The position numbers and the translations under genes were made by a program. A DNA stretch of 48,618 bases from Aminivibrio sp. (GTDB taxonomy: Bacteria > Synergistota > Synergistia > Synergistales > Aminobacteriaceae). Location: the NCBI RefSeq assembly GCF_016756745.1, contig NZ_JAESIH010000074.1, positions 1 through 48,618 on the forward strand, read 5' to 3'. Shown one piece after another: positions 8,472 through 17,560 of this stretch. Within the stretch, counting starts at the first letter, position 1. Each line of letters begins with the position of its first letter. A model generated the notes under the pieces. The model was not told the origin of the DNA. It searched no databases and was given only the letters and a program-made list of their open reading frames with translations.

Positions 8472-9682
8472 CACGATGCACCCCCCTTCCCGTCAGGGGG
8501 GAGAGTGTAGGCTGTCCCCGAGGCAAGATCGACCCATGAGCGGCATCCCCGCTTTTCCGCTGCCTGGAGAGACGTGTTTCTGTCGACGTTCCAGTTCATT
8601 TCTATACAGGTGCCGTCCGAGGAAAGATCTGCCGCCCTCCGGAGGGCTTCATCCGGAGAAAGACCCCCAGCCCAGGCCATCACCTGCGACCTCCGGGCGC
8701 GAAATCGTGAGAGACCTGCCGCCTGTTCAAGGTCGAGGGCGAACCCCATGGCCTGCCCCATGAGACCGCAGGAAGAAAGAAGCCTGTCGTACCGTCCCCC
8801 GCCTCCGAGAGACCTGCCGGACTCCCATGAATAGACTTCGAAAAGGGGACCGCTGTAGTAGCCCGGATCCCTTGCCAAGGAAAGGTCGATGGAGATCCTG
8901 TTCCCGTAGCCCTGGCTTTCCAGGGTCGCTGCCGTTGTCTTGAGGGCCGAAAGGGGGGCTCCCCTGCCCCAAAGCTTCTCCGCCTCGGCAAGGACGGAGA
9001 TGTCGCCCCGGAGGCGGGGGATGGCCGAGAGGATCGTCCGGTAAAAATCGGGAATGTTCCCTTTCTCGAGGACGGCGAAATAGTCGGGAAGACTTCCTCT
9101 CCTGAGAGCGTCGGCGAGGCTCTCAGCAGCGGAGGATTCCGCCGACGCAAGGGCCCTTTGCAGAAATGTCGAGTCGCCGAGGGCAATGGTCGTCCGTTCA
9201 AGCCCGAGGGCGTCGAGAACCCGAAGGAGCAAGGAGAGCATCTCGGCGTCGGCCCCTTCCCCTTCCCACCCGAGGAGTTCCGCCCCGATCTGGAAGGATT
9301 CGATGGACGTCCTCGGAGGGGCGGACTTCATGTACACTCTGTCGCTGTAACAGATGCGCAGGGGGCGTTCTTCCGGGGCGTAATGGGACGCCAGGTACGC
9401 GACGGCGGCCAGGGTGATGTCTCCCCTCAGGCAGCACGGCTCGCCATAGGGCGTGGTCAGGGCGACGAGCCGTGACCTGACCTGGGAGGGCAGCTTGTCC
9501 CATGCCGATTCAAGGAGCTGGAGACCGGACGGAAGAAAGGGCGAGTAACCCCAGCTTTCGAAGAAGGCGATGAAAATCCTCCGGCACTCCTCCATGGCGG
9601 AAGCGAGCTCCCCCCCAACATTGACGCAACCTCTTGGCAGCCTGTTCATCATGATTCGGCTCCCGGGTCGGATTGTGTTCAT
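8471..9682 (-). CDS. hisZ: ATP phosphoribosyltransferase regulatory subunit (HisRS paralogue)
   Basis: 403 residues resembling the class II catalytic core of histidyl-tRNA synthetase without the anticodon-binding domain. ESWGYSPFLPSGLQLLE, CLRGDITLAAVAYLAS and GGGRYDRLLSSCG correspond to HisRS-like motifs. It pairs with short HisG and confers histidine inhibition. ATG 9682 follows GAGGAAG at good spacing; a later start at MMNRLPRG is possible. First gene of the his operon; hisC and hisD are not in this window. Confidence 0.9.
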   Translation of the reverse strand: MNTIRPGSRIMMNRLPRGCVNVGGELASAMEECRRIFIAFFESWGYSPFLPSGLQLLESAWDKLPSQVRSRLVALTTPYGEPCCLRGDITLAAVAYLASHYAPEERPLRICYSDRVYMKSAPPRTSIESFQIGAELLGWEGEGADAEMLSLLLRVLDALGLERTTIALGDSTFLQRALASAESSAAESLADALRRGSLPDYFAVLEKGNIPDFYRTILSAIPRLRGDISVLAEAEKLWGRGAPLSALKTTAATLESQGYGNRISIDLSLARDPGYYSGPLFEVYSWESGRSLGGGGRYDRLLSSCGLMGQAMGFALDLEQAAGLSRFRARRSQVMAWAGGLSPDEALRRAADLSSDGTCIEMNWNVDRNTSLQAAEKRGCRSWVDLASGTAYTLPPDGKGGAS

Positions 9683-9719
9683 AAATTCTTCCTCGCTTTA
9701 TTAAGATGATATGTTAGAG

Positions 9720-9780
9720 TGTTGAGATGTTGGTCTCAAGGATGGTATCATTATATCCACCGGGTGTAAAGCTGCAGAAA
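9720..9780. promoter_or_regulatory. Divergent his / radA promoter region with an 18-bp palindrome
   Basis: On the minus strand, a perfect TATAAT lies at 9755-9750 upstream of hisZ, with only a weak -35 (around 9778-9773). On the plus strand, TTGAGA at 9722-9727 is followed after 18 bases by TATCAT at 9746-9751, a plausible radA promoter. The palindrome TTGAGATGTTGGTCTCAA (9722-9739, 6-bp arms) covers the radA -35 and lies just downstream of the expected his start point. An operator acting on both directions is possible; the protein that would bind is unknown. No T-box or his leader peptide is seen in the short his leader. Confidence 0.5.
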
Positions 9781-9820
9781 AATCATTCATCTGCCGCCCG
9801 GAGGTGAAGGAGGAGAATCG

Positions 9821-11164
9821 GTGGCGAAGGGAGAAAAGGGGAGATACGTCTGTTCAGCCTGTGGTGCCGTTGCCTCCCTCTGGACGGGGAAATGCGCCTC
9901 CTGCGGGGAGTGGGGCGCTCTGGAGAAGGAACCGGACGCTCCCGTTCCCGGTGCGTCCGTCCGTTCGTCCCGGGCGTCAAGGGTAGACGTTGCCTCGGTG
10001 GTTCCGCCGGAAAGGATACCCACGGGACTGGACGAGTTCGACCGGGTTCTCGGCGGGGGATGGGTCCCCGGTGGGGTTTTTCTCCTCGGGGGAAAGCCGG
10101 GGATCGGGAAATCCACCCTTCTTCTTCAAACCTGCGGGATGATGGCTTCGGCCGGACACAGGGTTCTCTATGTTTCCGGCGAAGAATCGGAATCCCAGGT
10201 GGCCCTGAGGGCCCGCAGGCTGGAATCGGCCTCTGCCGGACTGGATCTTTTCTGCGACAGTGACCTGTCTGCCGCCCTTTCATGTCTGGACGACCACCGT
10301 TTTTTTGTGGTGGACAGCGTACAGGCCATGAGGGCCGACGGAGCCGAAGGATGGGCAGGCAGCCCCGGCCAGGTCAGGGCCTCGGCCCAGATGTGCATAG
10401 CCGCCGCCAAGGACCGGGGCATCCCCGCAGTCCTTGTGGGACACATCACCAAGGAGGGCAGAATCGCGGGTCCCATGTTGCTGGAGCACATGGTGGACGG
10501 TGTGCTGACCTTCTCGGGGGATGACTATTCTCCCTACAGAATGCTCCGGGCGAGCAAGAACCGTTTCGGAAGCACCGACGAACTCGGTGTCTTCGAAATG
10601 GGGGAGAACGGCCTGTTCCCCGTGAAGGACGTGAGCGGCCTGTACTGGAACAAGGCGGAGGAGTCGGTTCCCGGTGTTGCCATGACGGTGGTTCTCGAGG
10701 GAACCCAGCCCCTTGTGGCGGAAATACAGTCTCTGGCAGCCGCAACGGCTTTTCCGTACCCGAAGAGGACCGGTAGGGGAATCGACCTCAACAAGATCCA
10801 GCTCTTCACCGCCGTACTGGAAAAACGGTGCGGAACGGGGTGCGGTCTTTTCGATATTTACGTGAACGTGGCGGGAGGGCTTGCTCTCCGGGAGCCGGGG
10901 GCCGACCTTGCACTCTGTGCCGCCCTCGCTTCGGCGGTACGGGATGTGCCTCTCCCTGAAAAGTGCGTTTTCCTCGGGGAGGTGGGTCTGGCAGGAGAAG
11001 TCCGGCCGGTGGTGCGGCTTGCCGGAAGGCTCCATGAAGCGGCCCGGCTTGGTTTTACCAGGGCAGTGGTGAGCTCAAGAGAGGAACAGGCGACGATGAA
11101 AGCCCCCATAGACATTATGAGGGTGGCGACACTGAATGATGCCCTAAAGGCGGTGATGAGATGA
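9821..11164 (+). CDS. radA: DNA repair/recombination ATPase RadA (Sms)
   Basis: 447 residues, the usual length. An N-terminal zinc finger CSACGAVASLWTGKCASC is followed by a RecA-type ATPase with Walker A GGKPGIGKST, Walker B around FFVVDSVQ and the RadA signature KNRFG. The last third is a Lon-protease-like domain (VNVAGGLAL, CVFLGEVGLAGEVRPV). It acts in branch migration of recombination intermediates. GTG 9821 is preceded by AGGAGGAG with 5-base spacing. Its stop overlaps the next gene by 4 bases. Confidence 0.96.
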   Translation: MAKGEKGRYVCSACGAVASLWTGKCASCGEWGALEKEPDAPVPGASVRSSRASRVDVASVVPPERIPTGLDEFDRVLGGGWVPGGVFLLGGKPGIGKSTLLLQTCGMMASAGHRVLYVSGEESESQVALRARRLESASAGLDLFCDSDLSAALSCLDDHRFFVVDSVQAMRADGAEGWAGSPGQVRASAQMCIAAAKDRGIPAVLVGHITKEGRIAGPMLLEHMVDGVLTFSGDDYSPYRMLRASKNRFGSTDELGVFEMGENGLFPVKDVSGLYWNKAEESVPGVAMTVVLEGTQPLVAEIQSLAAATAFPYPKRTGRGIDLNKIQLFTAVLEKRCGTGCGLFDIYVNVAGGLALREPGADLALCAALASAVRDVPLPEKCVFLGEVGLAGEVRPVVRLAGRLHEAARLGFTRAVVSSREEQATMKAPIDIMRVATLNDALKAVMR

Positions 11165-12510
11165 ACAGAAAGATTCGAACATGCTTGGGTGCCTTTCTTG
11201 CGGCATTCATACTTTTCCTCCTTCCGGTGCCGTCGGCGGCTTTTGTGATTGCCGCCTCCCTGGAAGGAACGGTGGGCATCTCCATGGAGAAATTTGTTGG
11301 GGATGTGCTGGACAGGGCTGCCGGGGAGCAGGCGTCGATAGTGGTCTTCCGGCTTGACACCCCGGGGGGCCTTGTGAGTTCCATGAGGAGTATCACCTCG
11401 GCAATACTGGAATCTAAGGTACCGGTGGTGGTGTGGGTATCGCCGAGCGGTGCGAGAGCGGCGTCGGCCGGAGCCTTCATTCTCCAGGCGGCCCACGTGG
11501 CGGCCATGGCGCCGGGCACCAACGTGGGCGCGGCCCAGCCGGTGATGGCGTCGGGTAAGGACGCTCCCGACACGGACATGAAAAAGAAAATCACCAACGA
11601 CCTCGCCGCCCATATCCGGTCCCTGGCCCAGGTGAAGGAGCGCAACGCCGACGTGGCGGAGAGGATGGTCACCGAGAGCCTCTCCATAACCGCTGAAGAG
11701 GCCCTTTCCCTCGGAGTGGTGGACCTTGTGGCTTCCGACATGGAATCCCTCCTTATCGGCATTCGGGGGAGGGAGGTTACGGCGGGCAGCCGGACGGTGC
11801 GCCTCGATCCCCCTTCCGGCGAGCCGGTCGAGATCTCCATGAGCCTCAGGGAGAAAATTCTCCAGTTTGTCTCCAGTCCGGATATCGCCTATCTCCTCCT
11901 GACCGCGGGAGTGCTCGCCATCATCTTCGAGGTCATATCGCCGGGAGGCTTTGTCCTCGGAACTGCGGGAGCCGTCATGGTCCTTCTCGGAGCCTTCGGC
12001 CTCCGGATGCTTCCTTTCAACTGGGCCGGCATCGTACTTCTCGCCGCAGGCGTCGGCGTTCTGGTTCTTGACCTGATGGTGGGAGGGATTGGTGTGCTCA
12101 GTCTTTTCGGCCTTGCAGCCCTCGTGACCGGGGGGCTCATAATTTTCCGCGCTCCGGGAGGTGAGCTGTTGAATGTGTCCATGAGCTTCATCGCAGGAAT
12201 GTCCATCGCTCTGGGACTGTTCTTTTTCGCCGCTCTTTATCTTGTCCTGCGGTCCATGAAACGGAGAACCTCTTCCGGCAGGGAGGGGATGATCGGTACG
12301 GTAGCGGAAGTGGTGGAGGACCTGGCGCCCGTGGGGCTTGTCAAGTGCCGGGGAGAGATATGGAGGGCCAGGAGCCGCGACGGCGCTCCCATATCCAGGG
12401 GAAGAACGGGAAAAGTGGCAGCGGTCCAGGGAATAACACTGGTCATCGATGAAGACGGCGGGAAGGTCCTTCCCGCCGGGGAAAGTTCGGAAAAACCAGC
12501 AGATAAATAA
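11161..12510 (+). CDS. NfeD-type membrane serine protease (ClpP class)
   Basis: 449 residues beginning with a signal peptide or anchor (RTCLGAFLAAFILFLLPVPS). A ClpP/crotonase-like protease domain follows, with LDTPGGLVSSM and ARAASAGAFIL, where the Ser of SAG is the expected nucleophile; a lysine in the MKKKITNDLAAH stretch is the likely partner. Then come four to five membrane segments (about residues 240-370) and a C-terminal NfeD OB-fold domain (GMIGTVAEVVEDLAPVGLVK). Family members cleave stomatin C-termini in membrane quality control. The stomatin-like partner is the next gene, 12 bases away. Confidence 0.9.
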   Translation: MNRKIRTCLGAFLAAFILFLLPVPSAAFVIAASLEGTVGISMEKFVGDVLDRAAGEQASIVVFRLDTPGGLVSSMRSITSAILESKVPVVVWVSPSGARAASAGAFILQAAHVAAMAPGTNVGAAQPVMASGKDAPDTDMKKKITNDLAAHIRSLAQVKERNADVAERMVTESLSITAEEALSLGVVDLVASDMESLLIGIRGREVTAGSRTVRLDPPSGEPVEISMSLREKILQFVSSPDIAYLLLTAGVLAIIFEVISPGGFVLGTAGAVMVLLGAFGLRMLPFNWAGIVLLAAGVGVLVLDLMVGGIGVLSLFGLAALVTGGLIIFRAPGGELLNVSMSFIAGMSIALGLFFFAALYLVLRSMKRRTSSGREGMIGTVAEVVEDLAPVGLVKCRGEIWRARSRDGAPISRGRTGKVAAVQGITLVIDEDGGKVLPAGESSEKPADK

Positions 12511-12522
12511 GGAGGAAAACCC

Positions 12523-13314
12523 ATGGTTACCGACGCAGTGGAGATGATTCTCAGTATAGGCACATCCTTCGGATTCCTTATCATCGCCGTGTTCATCCTG
12601 GCATCGGCGGTGAAGGTGGTGCCCGAGTACCAGCGGGTGGTGGTCTTCCGTCTCGGGAGGCTCGTGGGTTCCAAGGGACCCGGTATTGTTCTGGTCATTC
12701 CCCTCATCGACAGGGTGGTAAGGGTTGACCTTCGTGTCGTGACTCTGGACGTTCCCGTCCAGGAGGTTATCACGAAGGACAACGTTCCCATCAAGGTGAA
12801 TGCCGTGGTGTATTTCCGGGTCATGGACCCGGCTTTCTCGGTGGTGGAAGTGGAAAACTACATTCTGGCCACGAGTCTCCTCTCCCAGACAACCCTCCGT
12901 TCCGTGGTGGGGTCGGCGGATCTCGACGAGGTTCTCTCTTCGAGGGAGAAGATCAACAGCGAGCTTCAGAAGATCATCGACGAACGAACTGATTCCTGGG
13001 GCATCAAGGTCAGCGCCGTGGAAGTGAAGGAGCTGGAGCTGCCAGAGAGCATGAAGCGGGCCATGGCGAAGCAGGCTGAAGCAGAGCGGGAGCGGAGGGC
13101 AAAGATCATCAACGCCGAGGGAGAAATGCAGGCCGCCCAGAAGCTCAGCGAGGCGGCGAAGCAGATGGAGGCGTCCCCCATCACACTGCAGCTGAGGTAC
13201 CTCCAGACGCTTCGGGAGATCAGCGGGGACAAGAATTCCACTACCATATTCCCTCTGCCTCTCGACCTTGTGAAGCCCTTCATGGACAGGTTTTTCAAGA
13301 AGGATGAAGCATAG
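12523..13314 (+). CDS. Slipin/stomatin-like SPFH (band 7) membrane protein
   Basis: 263 residues. One N-terminal membrane segment (about 8-30: [20 protein letters not shown]) precedes an SPFH domain: [35 protein letters not shown], then the helical [17 protein letters not shown]. It lacks a long C-terminal tail. NfeD and slipin are paired in many prokaryotes and probably form one membrane-domain complex. The start has a GGAGGA site at 12511. Confidence 0.93.
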   Translation: MVTDAVEMILSIGTSFGFLIIAVFILASAVKVVPEYQRVVVFRLGRLVGSKGPGIVLVIPLIDRVVRVDLRVVTLDVPVQEVITKDNVPIKVNAVVYFRVMDPAFSVVEVENYILATSLLSQTTLRSVVGSADLDEVLSSREKINSELQKIIDERTDSWGIKVSAVEVKELELPESMKRAMAKQAEAERERRAKIINAEGEMQAAQKLSEAAKQMEASPITLQLRYLQTLREISGDKNSTTIFPLPLDLVKPFMDRFFKKDEA

Positions 13315-13337
13315 GGCAGGAAGAACCTTTTCCGGAT

Positions 13338-13392
13338 GAAGGCCGTTTCGGGGGTATTTTCTCCTCCGGAACGGCCTTGTTTGGTATATAAT
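13338..13392 (+). terminator. Terminator-like hairpin after slipin, with a leuS promoter overlapping its 3' side
   Basis: AAGGCCGTTTC pairs with GGAACGGCCTT (11 bp with one G-U) around a pyrimidine-rich loop, but it is followed by TTGTTTGG, only a weak T-tract. Immediately after it, TGGTATATAAT at 13382-13392 is an extended -10 box with a poor -35. Transcription of leuS therefore probably starts near 13398, giving a leader of about 140 bases. Confidence 0.55.
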
Positions 13393-13397
13393 GCCGA

Positions 13398-13536
13398 AAA
13401 GGCCGGTTCGTTCCTGAAAGGACGGACAGCTGAACGACCGACGCCCGGACTGACGGATTCCGCCAGTTGCACAGGGTGGCTGGTCGTTTGTGCGTTTACA
13501 GGTAAAAATGCAGTGTTCATCAAGGAGGAAGGGCTA
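13398..13536 (+). promoter_or_regulatory. Structured leader of leuS (no T-box recognised)
   Basis: The leader can form several hairpins: CGGT-t-CGTT with AACGACCG, ACTG-CGG with CCG-CAGT, and GCACA with TGTGC. A GGGTGG stretch at about 13477 is reminiscent of a T-box core, but the required continuation is absent and no specifier loop was found. AAGGAGG at 13522-13528 sets the start of leuS. Confidence 0.3.
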
Positions 13537-16026
13537 ATGGGCTACGATTTTCAATCCATCGAGCAAAAATGGCAGCATACGTGGGAGAGCGAAGGCACGT
13601 TCAACGCCGACACCGAACCAGGCAGGGAGAAGTTCTACTGCCTTGAAATGTTCCCCTACCCGAGCGGCGCCCTCCATATGGGGCACCTGAGGAATTATTC
13701 CATCGGCGACATGTTGACCCGTTTCCTCTGGAAGAAGGGGCTGAACGTGCTTCATCCCATCGGCTTCGACGCTTTCGGCATGCCTGCGGAAAACGCCGCA
13801 ATGAAATACAACACCCCTGCGGCGGAGTGGACCTGGCAGAATATCGAACACATGACGGAGCAGCTCAAGCACATGGGTTGCAGCTACGACTGGCGAAGGC
13901 GGATCGAGACGTGCAATCCCGATTATTATCGATGGACCCAGTGGATCTTCCTCCAGTTTTTCAAGAAGGGGCTTGCCTACAGGAAAAACGCTCCCGTGAA
14001 CTGGTGTGCAAGCTGCAGCACCGTGCTCGCCAACGAGCAGGTCATCAACGACGGGCATTGCTGGAGATGCGGCACTCCCGTGGTGAAGCGCAACCTGGAG
14101 CAGTGGTTCCTGAGAATAACCGATTACGCCCAGGAGCTGCTTGACGACCTTGACAACCTTCCGGGCTGGCCGGAGCGGGTCAAGATCATGCAGCGGAACT
14201 GGATCGGCCGCTCCGAGGGGGCCAGGCTCTCCTTCACCGAGAAGACCACCGGCGAAAAGATCGAAACCTTTACCACCCGGTTCGACACGATTTTCGGCGT
14301 GACCTTCCTCGCCCTTGCCCCGGAACACCCCTTCGTGCAGAAGATCATCAGCCTCTCCCCTGAAGGGGAGAGGATTTCGGCCTTCGTGCAGAAGTGCGTC
14401 TCCCAGAGTTCCATAGAACGCACTGCTGTAGGAGGCGAAAAGGAAGGCATCTTCACCGGCTTCTCCGCCGTGAACCCCGTGACGGGGGAGGAGTTCCCCA
14501 TCCTCATCGCCAACTACATCCTTATGGATTACGGAACGGGAGCCATCATGGGCGTGCCGGCCCACGACCAGAGGGACTTCGAGTTCGCCAGGAAATACGG
14601 CATTCCCGTAAAGCCTGTGATCAACCCCGCCGAAGGGGAGCCGCTTGACGGAAATTCCATGGAAAAAGCCTTCGAAGACGACGGGATTACGTGCAATTCG
14701 GGGCAGTTCGACGGCCTTCCCACGTCCCGGGCGATCCCCGAGATGATCGAATGGGGCGTTCAGAAGGGATTATGCACCAGGGAAGTGAACTTCAGGATCC
14801 GGGACTGGCTCATTTCCCGGCAGAGATACTGGGGTGCCCCCATTCCCGTGGTGTACTGCGACCGCTGCGGTGTGGTCCCCGTCCCGGAAGAGGAACTTCC
14901 GGTGCTGCTTCCCGGCAACGTGAAGATCACCGAGGTGGGCAAGTCTCCCCTCGCCGAGGACGGTGAATGGCTTTCCGTGCCCTGCCCGAAGTGCGGCCGG
15001 CCGGGGCGGCGGGAAGCGGACACCATGGATACGTTCATCTGCTCCTCATGGTATTTCTTCCGGTACTGTTCGCCCAGAAATGAGGGCGAGGTGTTTTCGA
15101 AAGAGGAGGCAGCCTACTGGATGCCTGTGGACCAGTACATCGGCGGCATCGAGCACGCCTGCCTGCATCTTATTTACGCCAGATTCTTCACCAAGTTTTT
15201 CGCAGACATCGGCCTGAGCACCACCAGGGAGCCCTTTACCAATCTCCTGACCCAGGGCATGGTCATCAAGAACGGAGCGAAAATGTCCAAATCCCTGGGG
15301 AACGTGGTCGATCCCGATGAAATCATCTCAAAGTACGGTGCGGACACTGCCCGGCTCTTCATCCTTTTTGCAGCCCCTCCCGCCAATGATCTCGACTGGT
15401 CGGAGCGGGGAGTGGAGGGAGCGCACCGGTTTCTTAACCGGGTCTGGAGGCTCGTGGAGGAAAACCTCCCGGTTCTGGGGAAGGCCGGCCCGAACCGGCC
15501 GGTACCCATGAAGAACCTGAAGGAACCCCGCCTCCGGGAGCTCAAGAGAAAAATCCACACCACCATCAGGGACGTGACCAGGGACATTGACCGGGAAAAA
15601 CAGTTCAACACGGCTGTGGCTCGCCTGATGGAGCTCCTGAACGCCCTTGTCTCCTTCAGGATCGGGAGTGACGAGGAACATGCGCTCTTTCGCGAGGGAG
15701 TCGATGTCCTTCTTTCCTGCCTGAACCCCTTCTGCCCTCATATCACGGAAGAGCTGTGGGAGATGACGGGGCACGGGGAGACGCTTGCGAAACTTTCCTG
15801 GCCTTCGGCGGAGGAAGAGGCTCTCGAGGCCGATACGGTCACCGTGGTGGTACAGATCAACGGCAAAGTCCGGGAAAAGGCGGAATTCCCTGCAGGGCTC
15901 GGCGAAGAGGATCTGAAGCGCGGGGTCCTCGAACTCCCGGGGGTGGCCAAACGGATAGAGGGGCAGGAAATCGTCAGGATCATCGCTGTTCCTGACAGGC
16001 TCGTCAACGTGGTGGTGAAGAGGTAG
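13537..16026 (+). CDS. leuS: Leucyl-tRNA synthetase
   Basis: 829 residues from ATG 13537, chosen because AAGGAGG lies 8 bases upstream and the protein begins [13 protein letters not shown] as in the family; the open frame further upstream is leader. Class I motifs are present: HMGH in [11 protein letters not shown] near residue 48 and KMSKS near residue 582. The CP1 editing domain carries the T-rich [11 protein letters not shown] and the Asp-containing [13 protein letters not shown]. Zinc-ribbon cysteine pairs are visible (CASCSTVL...CWRCG and CDRCG). It ends one base before holA. Confidence 0.98.
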   Translation: MGYDFQSIEQKWQHTWESEGTFNADTEPGREKFYCLEMFPYPSGALHMGHLRNYSIGDMLTRFLWKKGLNVLHPIGFDAFGMPAENAAMKYNTPAAEWTWQNIEHMTEQLKHMGCSYDWRRRIETCNPDYYRWTQWIFLQFFKKGLAYRKNAPVNWCASCSTVLANEQVINDGHCWRCGTPVVKRNLEQWFLRITDYAQELLDDLDNLPGWPERVKIMQRNWIGRSEGARLSFTEKTTGEKIETFTTRFDTIFGVTFLALAPEHPFVQKIISLSPEGERISAFVQKCVSQSSIERTAVGGEKEGIFTGFSAVNPVTGEEFPILIANYILMDYGTGAIMGVPAHDQRDFEFARKYGIPVKPVINPAEGEPLDGNSMEKAFEDDGITCNSGQFDGLPTSRAIPEMIEWGVQKGLCTREVNFRIRDWLISRQRYWGAPIPVVYCDRCGVVPVPEEELPVLLPGNVKITEVGKSPLAEDGEWLSVPCPKCGRPGRREADTMDTFICSSWYFFRYCSPRNEGEVFSKEEAAYWMPVDQYIGGIEHACLHLIYARFFTKFFADIGLSTTREPFTNLLTQGMVIKNGAKMSKSLGNVVDPDEIISKYGADTARLFILFAAPPANDLDWSERGVEGAHRFLNRVWRLVEENLPVLGKAGPNRPVPMKNLKEPRLRELKRKIHTTIRDVTRDIDREKQFNTAVARLMELLNALVSFRIGSDEEHALFREGVDVLLSCLNPFCPHITEELWEMTGHGETLAKLSWPSAEEEALEADTVTVVVQINGKVREKAEFPAGLGEEDLKRGVLELPGVAKRIEGQEIVRIIAVPDRLVNVVVKR

Positions 16027-16027
16027 C

Positions 16028-16960
16028 ATGCCCAGGCTGAAGGCGCTGACCACGTCAGGCGCCGCCGGGCGGCAGCTTCTGGAAGACACCCTCGCCGCCC
16101 TCGAGGCGGAGGGATATACCCGTTCGGGGGTCTCCGAAGGGGGCGAATGGTCCGCTCTTATTTCCGCCGGCAGGACGGGCAGCCTGTTTGACGAAAAACG
16201 AGTCACAGTAGTGGAAGGGGCCGAACTTCTCGGCCCCTTCCCCGATGCCCTGGAGCCCTTCCTCGAAGAAGAGGGGGCTGCGGAAGTCATCCTCTTGGTC
16301 TATGAATCGGCCCCCACGAAACTCTTTGCCCCGGAGACAAGGAAAAAAGTAGGCTTTCTGCGGGCGGGAACCACCTCCTTGGCGCCATGGGAACGGAAGG
16401 GGTGGGTCATGGCTCTGGCGAAGGAGATGAACGTCCGCCTGTCCGACGACGGGGCTGCCTTCCTGGCCGAGATGCTCGACGACCCGGGAGAACTTCGGTC
16501 CGAGGTTGACAAGCTCGGCAGGTACGCCGCCGGGGACGTGGTCACCGGGGAGATGGTGAAAAGTCTCTCCTTCGACGAGGGAAAGAGCAGGATGCTTTCC
16601 TTTCTGGATGCTTTCTGCACGGGGCGTACTGGGGAGATCTTCTCCTGCCTGGAGCACCTCAAAAAAGAAGAGAGCGTTCTTCCTCTTGTCACTGCCCTTT
16701 ACAACAGGATCCGTCCGGCGCTCTACCTCGGACTCTTTCCTGACAAGGGCGGCGACTGGGTGCGTCTCGTCCTCCAGATCAAGGAATACCCTCTGAAAAT
16801 GTCCAGGGAAGCCCTCAGGCGCTACCCGGCCCGGGCTTTGGCTGACCTTGCGGCCGGTCTTATCTCCCTTTCATGGAAAGAAAAAACCTCCTCGGCGGAA
16901 GGTTGGTTCGGCTTCGAGGCCCTTCTGACGCAGTGCATGGAGAGTGGTGGAAGCAAATAA
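16028..16960 (+). CDS. holA: DNA polymerase III delta subunit
   Basis: 310 residues with the HolA layout: an AAA-like N-terminal region (SLFDEKRVTVVEGAELLG), a middle helical lid (LSDDGAAFLAEMLDDPGELRSEVDKLGRY) and a C-terminal collar domain (EESVLPLVTALYNRIRPALYL). It opens the beta clamp in the clamp-loader complex. Divergence is typical of the family. It follows leuS after one base, as often seen for leuS-holA, and is convergent with rpsT. Confidence 0.85.
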   Translation: MPRLKALTTSGAAGRQLLEDTLAALEAEGYTRSGVSEGGEWSALISAGRTGSLFDEKRVTVVEGAELLGPFPDALEPFLEEEGAAEVILLVYESAPTKLFAPETRKKVGFLRAGTTSLAPWERKGWVMALAKEMNVRLSDDGAAFLAEMLDDPGELRSEVDKLGRYAAGDVVTGEMVKSLSFDEGKSRMLSFLDAFCTGRTGEIFSCLEHLKKEESVLPLVTALYNRIRPALYLGLFPDKGGDWVRLVLQIKEYPLKMSREALRRYPARALADLAAGLISLSWKEKTSSAEGWFGFEALLTQCMESGGSK

Positions 16961-16993
16961 AAAAAGCCGAGTGGACGTCCGTCCGCTCAGCTT
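16958..16993 (-). terminator. Terminator between convergent holA and rpsT
   Basis: AAGC-C-GAGTGGACG pairs with CGTCCGCTC-A-GCTT (16964-16993), with one G-U pair. On the minus strand the stem is followed by TTTTTTTATTT, a good intrinsic terminator for rpsT. On the plus strand the T-tract is poor (TTGAAAGTT), so it would serve holA only weakly. Confidence 0.8.
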
Positions 16994-17030
16994 GAAAGTT
17001 CCCGCCGTGCCTTTAACTTTAAGGTGAAAA

Positions 17031-17306
17031 TCAGGCCGACTTCGTGTAAAGGGTTTTCACCTTGTTCGTAATCATGGACTTTCTTCTGGAGCCGGTGTTT
17101 CCATGCATAACGCCCTTGCCGACCGCCTTGTCGATGACGCTCTGGGCGATGGCAAGACGCTTCTCAGCGAGGGCCGTATCCTTGTTTTCAACAGCTTCAA
17201 GGACTTTCTTCACGGCGTTTTTGCAGCGCGTCGTCCAGAAACGGTTGTAGAGCCTGTTCTTTTCGCTGGTTTTCATCCTTTTCACTGCGGACTTCTTATT
17301 GGGCAT
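17031..17306 (-). CDS. rpsT: 30S ribosomal protein S20
   Basis: 91 residues, all-helical and very basic. The start at ATG 17306 gives the family N-terminus MPNKKSAVKRMKTSEKN and follows a GGGAGGAGGTGAGG site; the frame runs further upstream without significance. The C-terminal GVMHGNTGSRRKSMITNKV matches the S20 helix bundle. S20 binds 16S rRNA at the base of the 30S body. It is transcribed alone. Confidence 0.96.
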   Translation of the reverse strand: MPNKKSAVKRMKTSEKNRLYNRFWTTRCKNAVKKVLEAVENKDTALAEKRLAIAQSVIDKAVGKGVMHGNTGSRRKSMITNKVKTLYTKSA

Positions 17307-17337
17307 GAACCTCACCTCCTCCCGCCGGAACCACGAC

Positions 17338-17367
17338 ATTCTAGCACGATTTCTGTTATATTAGCAA
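17338..17367 (-). promoter_or_regulatory. Promoter of rpsT
   Basis: Reading the minus strand, TTGCTA (17367-17362) and TAGAAT (17343-17338) are separated by 18 bases. This sits directly upstream of the S20 ribosome-binding site and 15 bases from the end of the repeat at 17382. Confidence 0.65.
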
Positions 17368-17381
17368 GGGATGGAAAATAA

Positions 17382-17523
17382 CCTAAATCCGCAGTTTCCC
17401 AGGCAGAGGGAGTGTCGGCGGGCATGATGTGAATTCTCGCCCCGCCGGGGGCGAAGAGATTTTGCACCGTGCCCTTTGCGGGGCCACCTCCGAGTGGCGC
17501 TCTCCGCTGACTGCGGGTTTGGG
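17382..17523 (+). repeat. Structured intergenic repeat, copy A (short, diverged)
   Basis: The left end is CCTAAATCCGCA (17382-17393); the right end TGCGGGTTTGGG (17512-17523) is a two-mismatch version of the inverted end. The left part shares GGCAGAGGGAGTGTCG and GTGAATTC with copy B, and later GGGGCGAAGAGATT. At about 142 bp it lacks the central portion of copies B and D. It lies between the rpsT promoter and dinG. Confidence 0.75.
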
Positions 17524-17560
17524 AATAATGTCCCGAAAAAGAGGAAGAGAGAAAATCGTG

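Noticed and set aside
9683-9745. His leader-peptide attenuator before hisZ.
   Set aside because: The leader is only about 60 bases, with no run of His codons and no terminator hairpin.
13470-13500. GGGTGG in the leuS leader as a T-box.
   Set aside because: The core lacks the NACCGCG continuation, no AGTA/specifier loop is seen, and no terminator/antiterminator pair follows.
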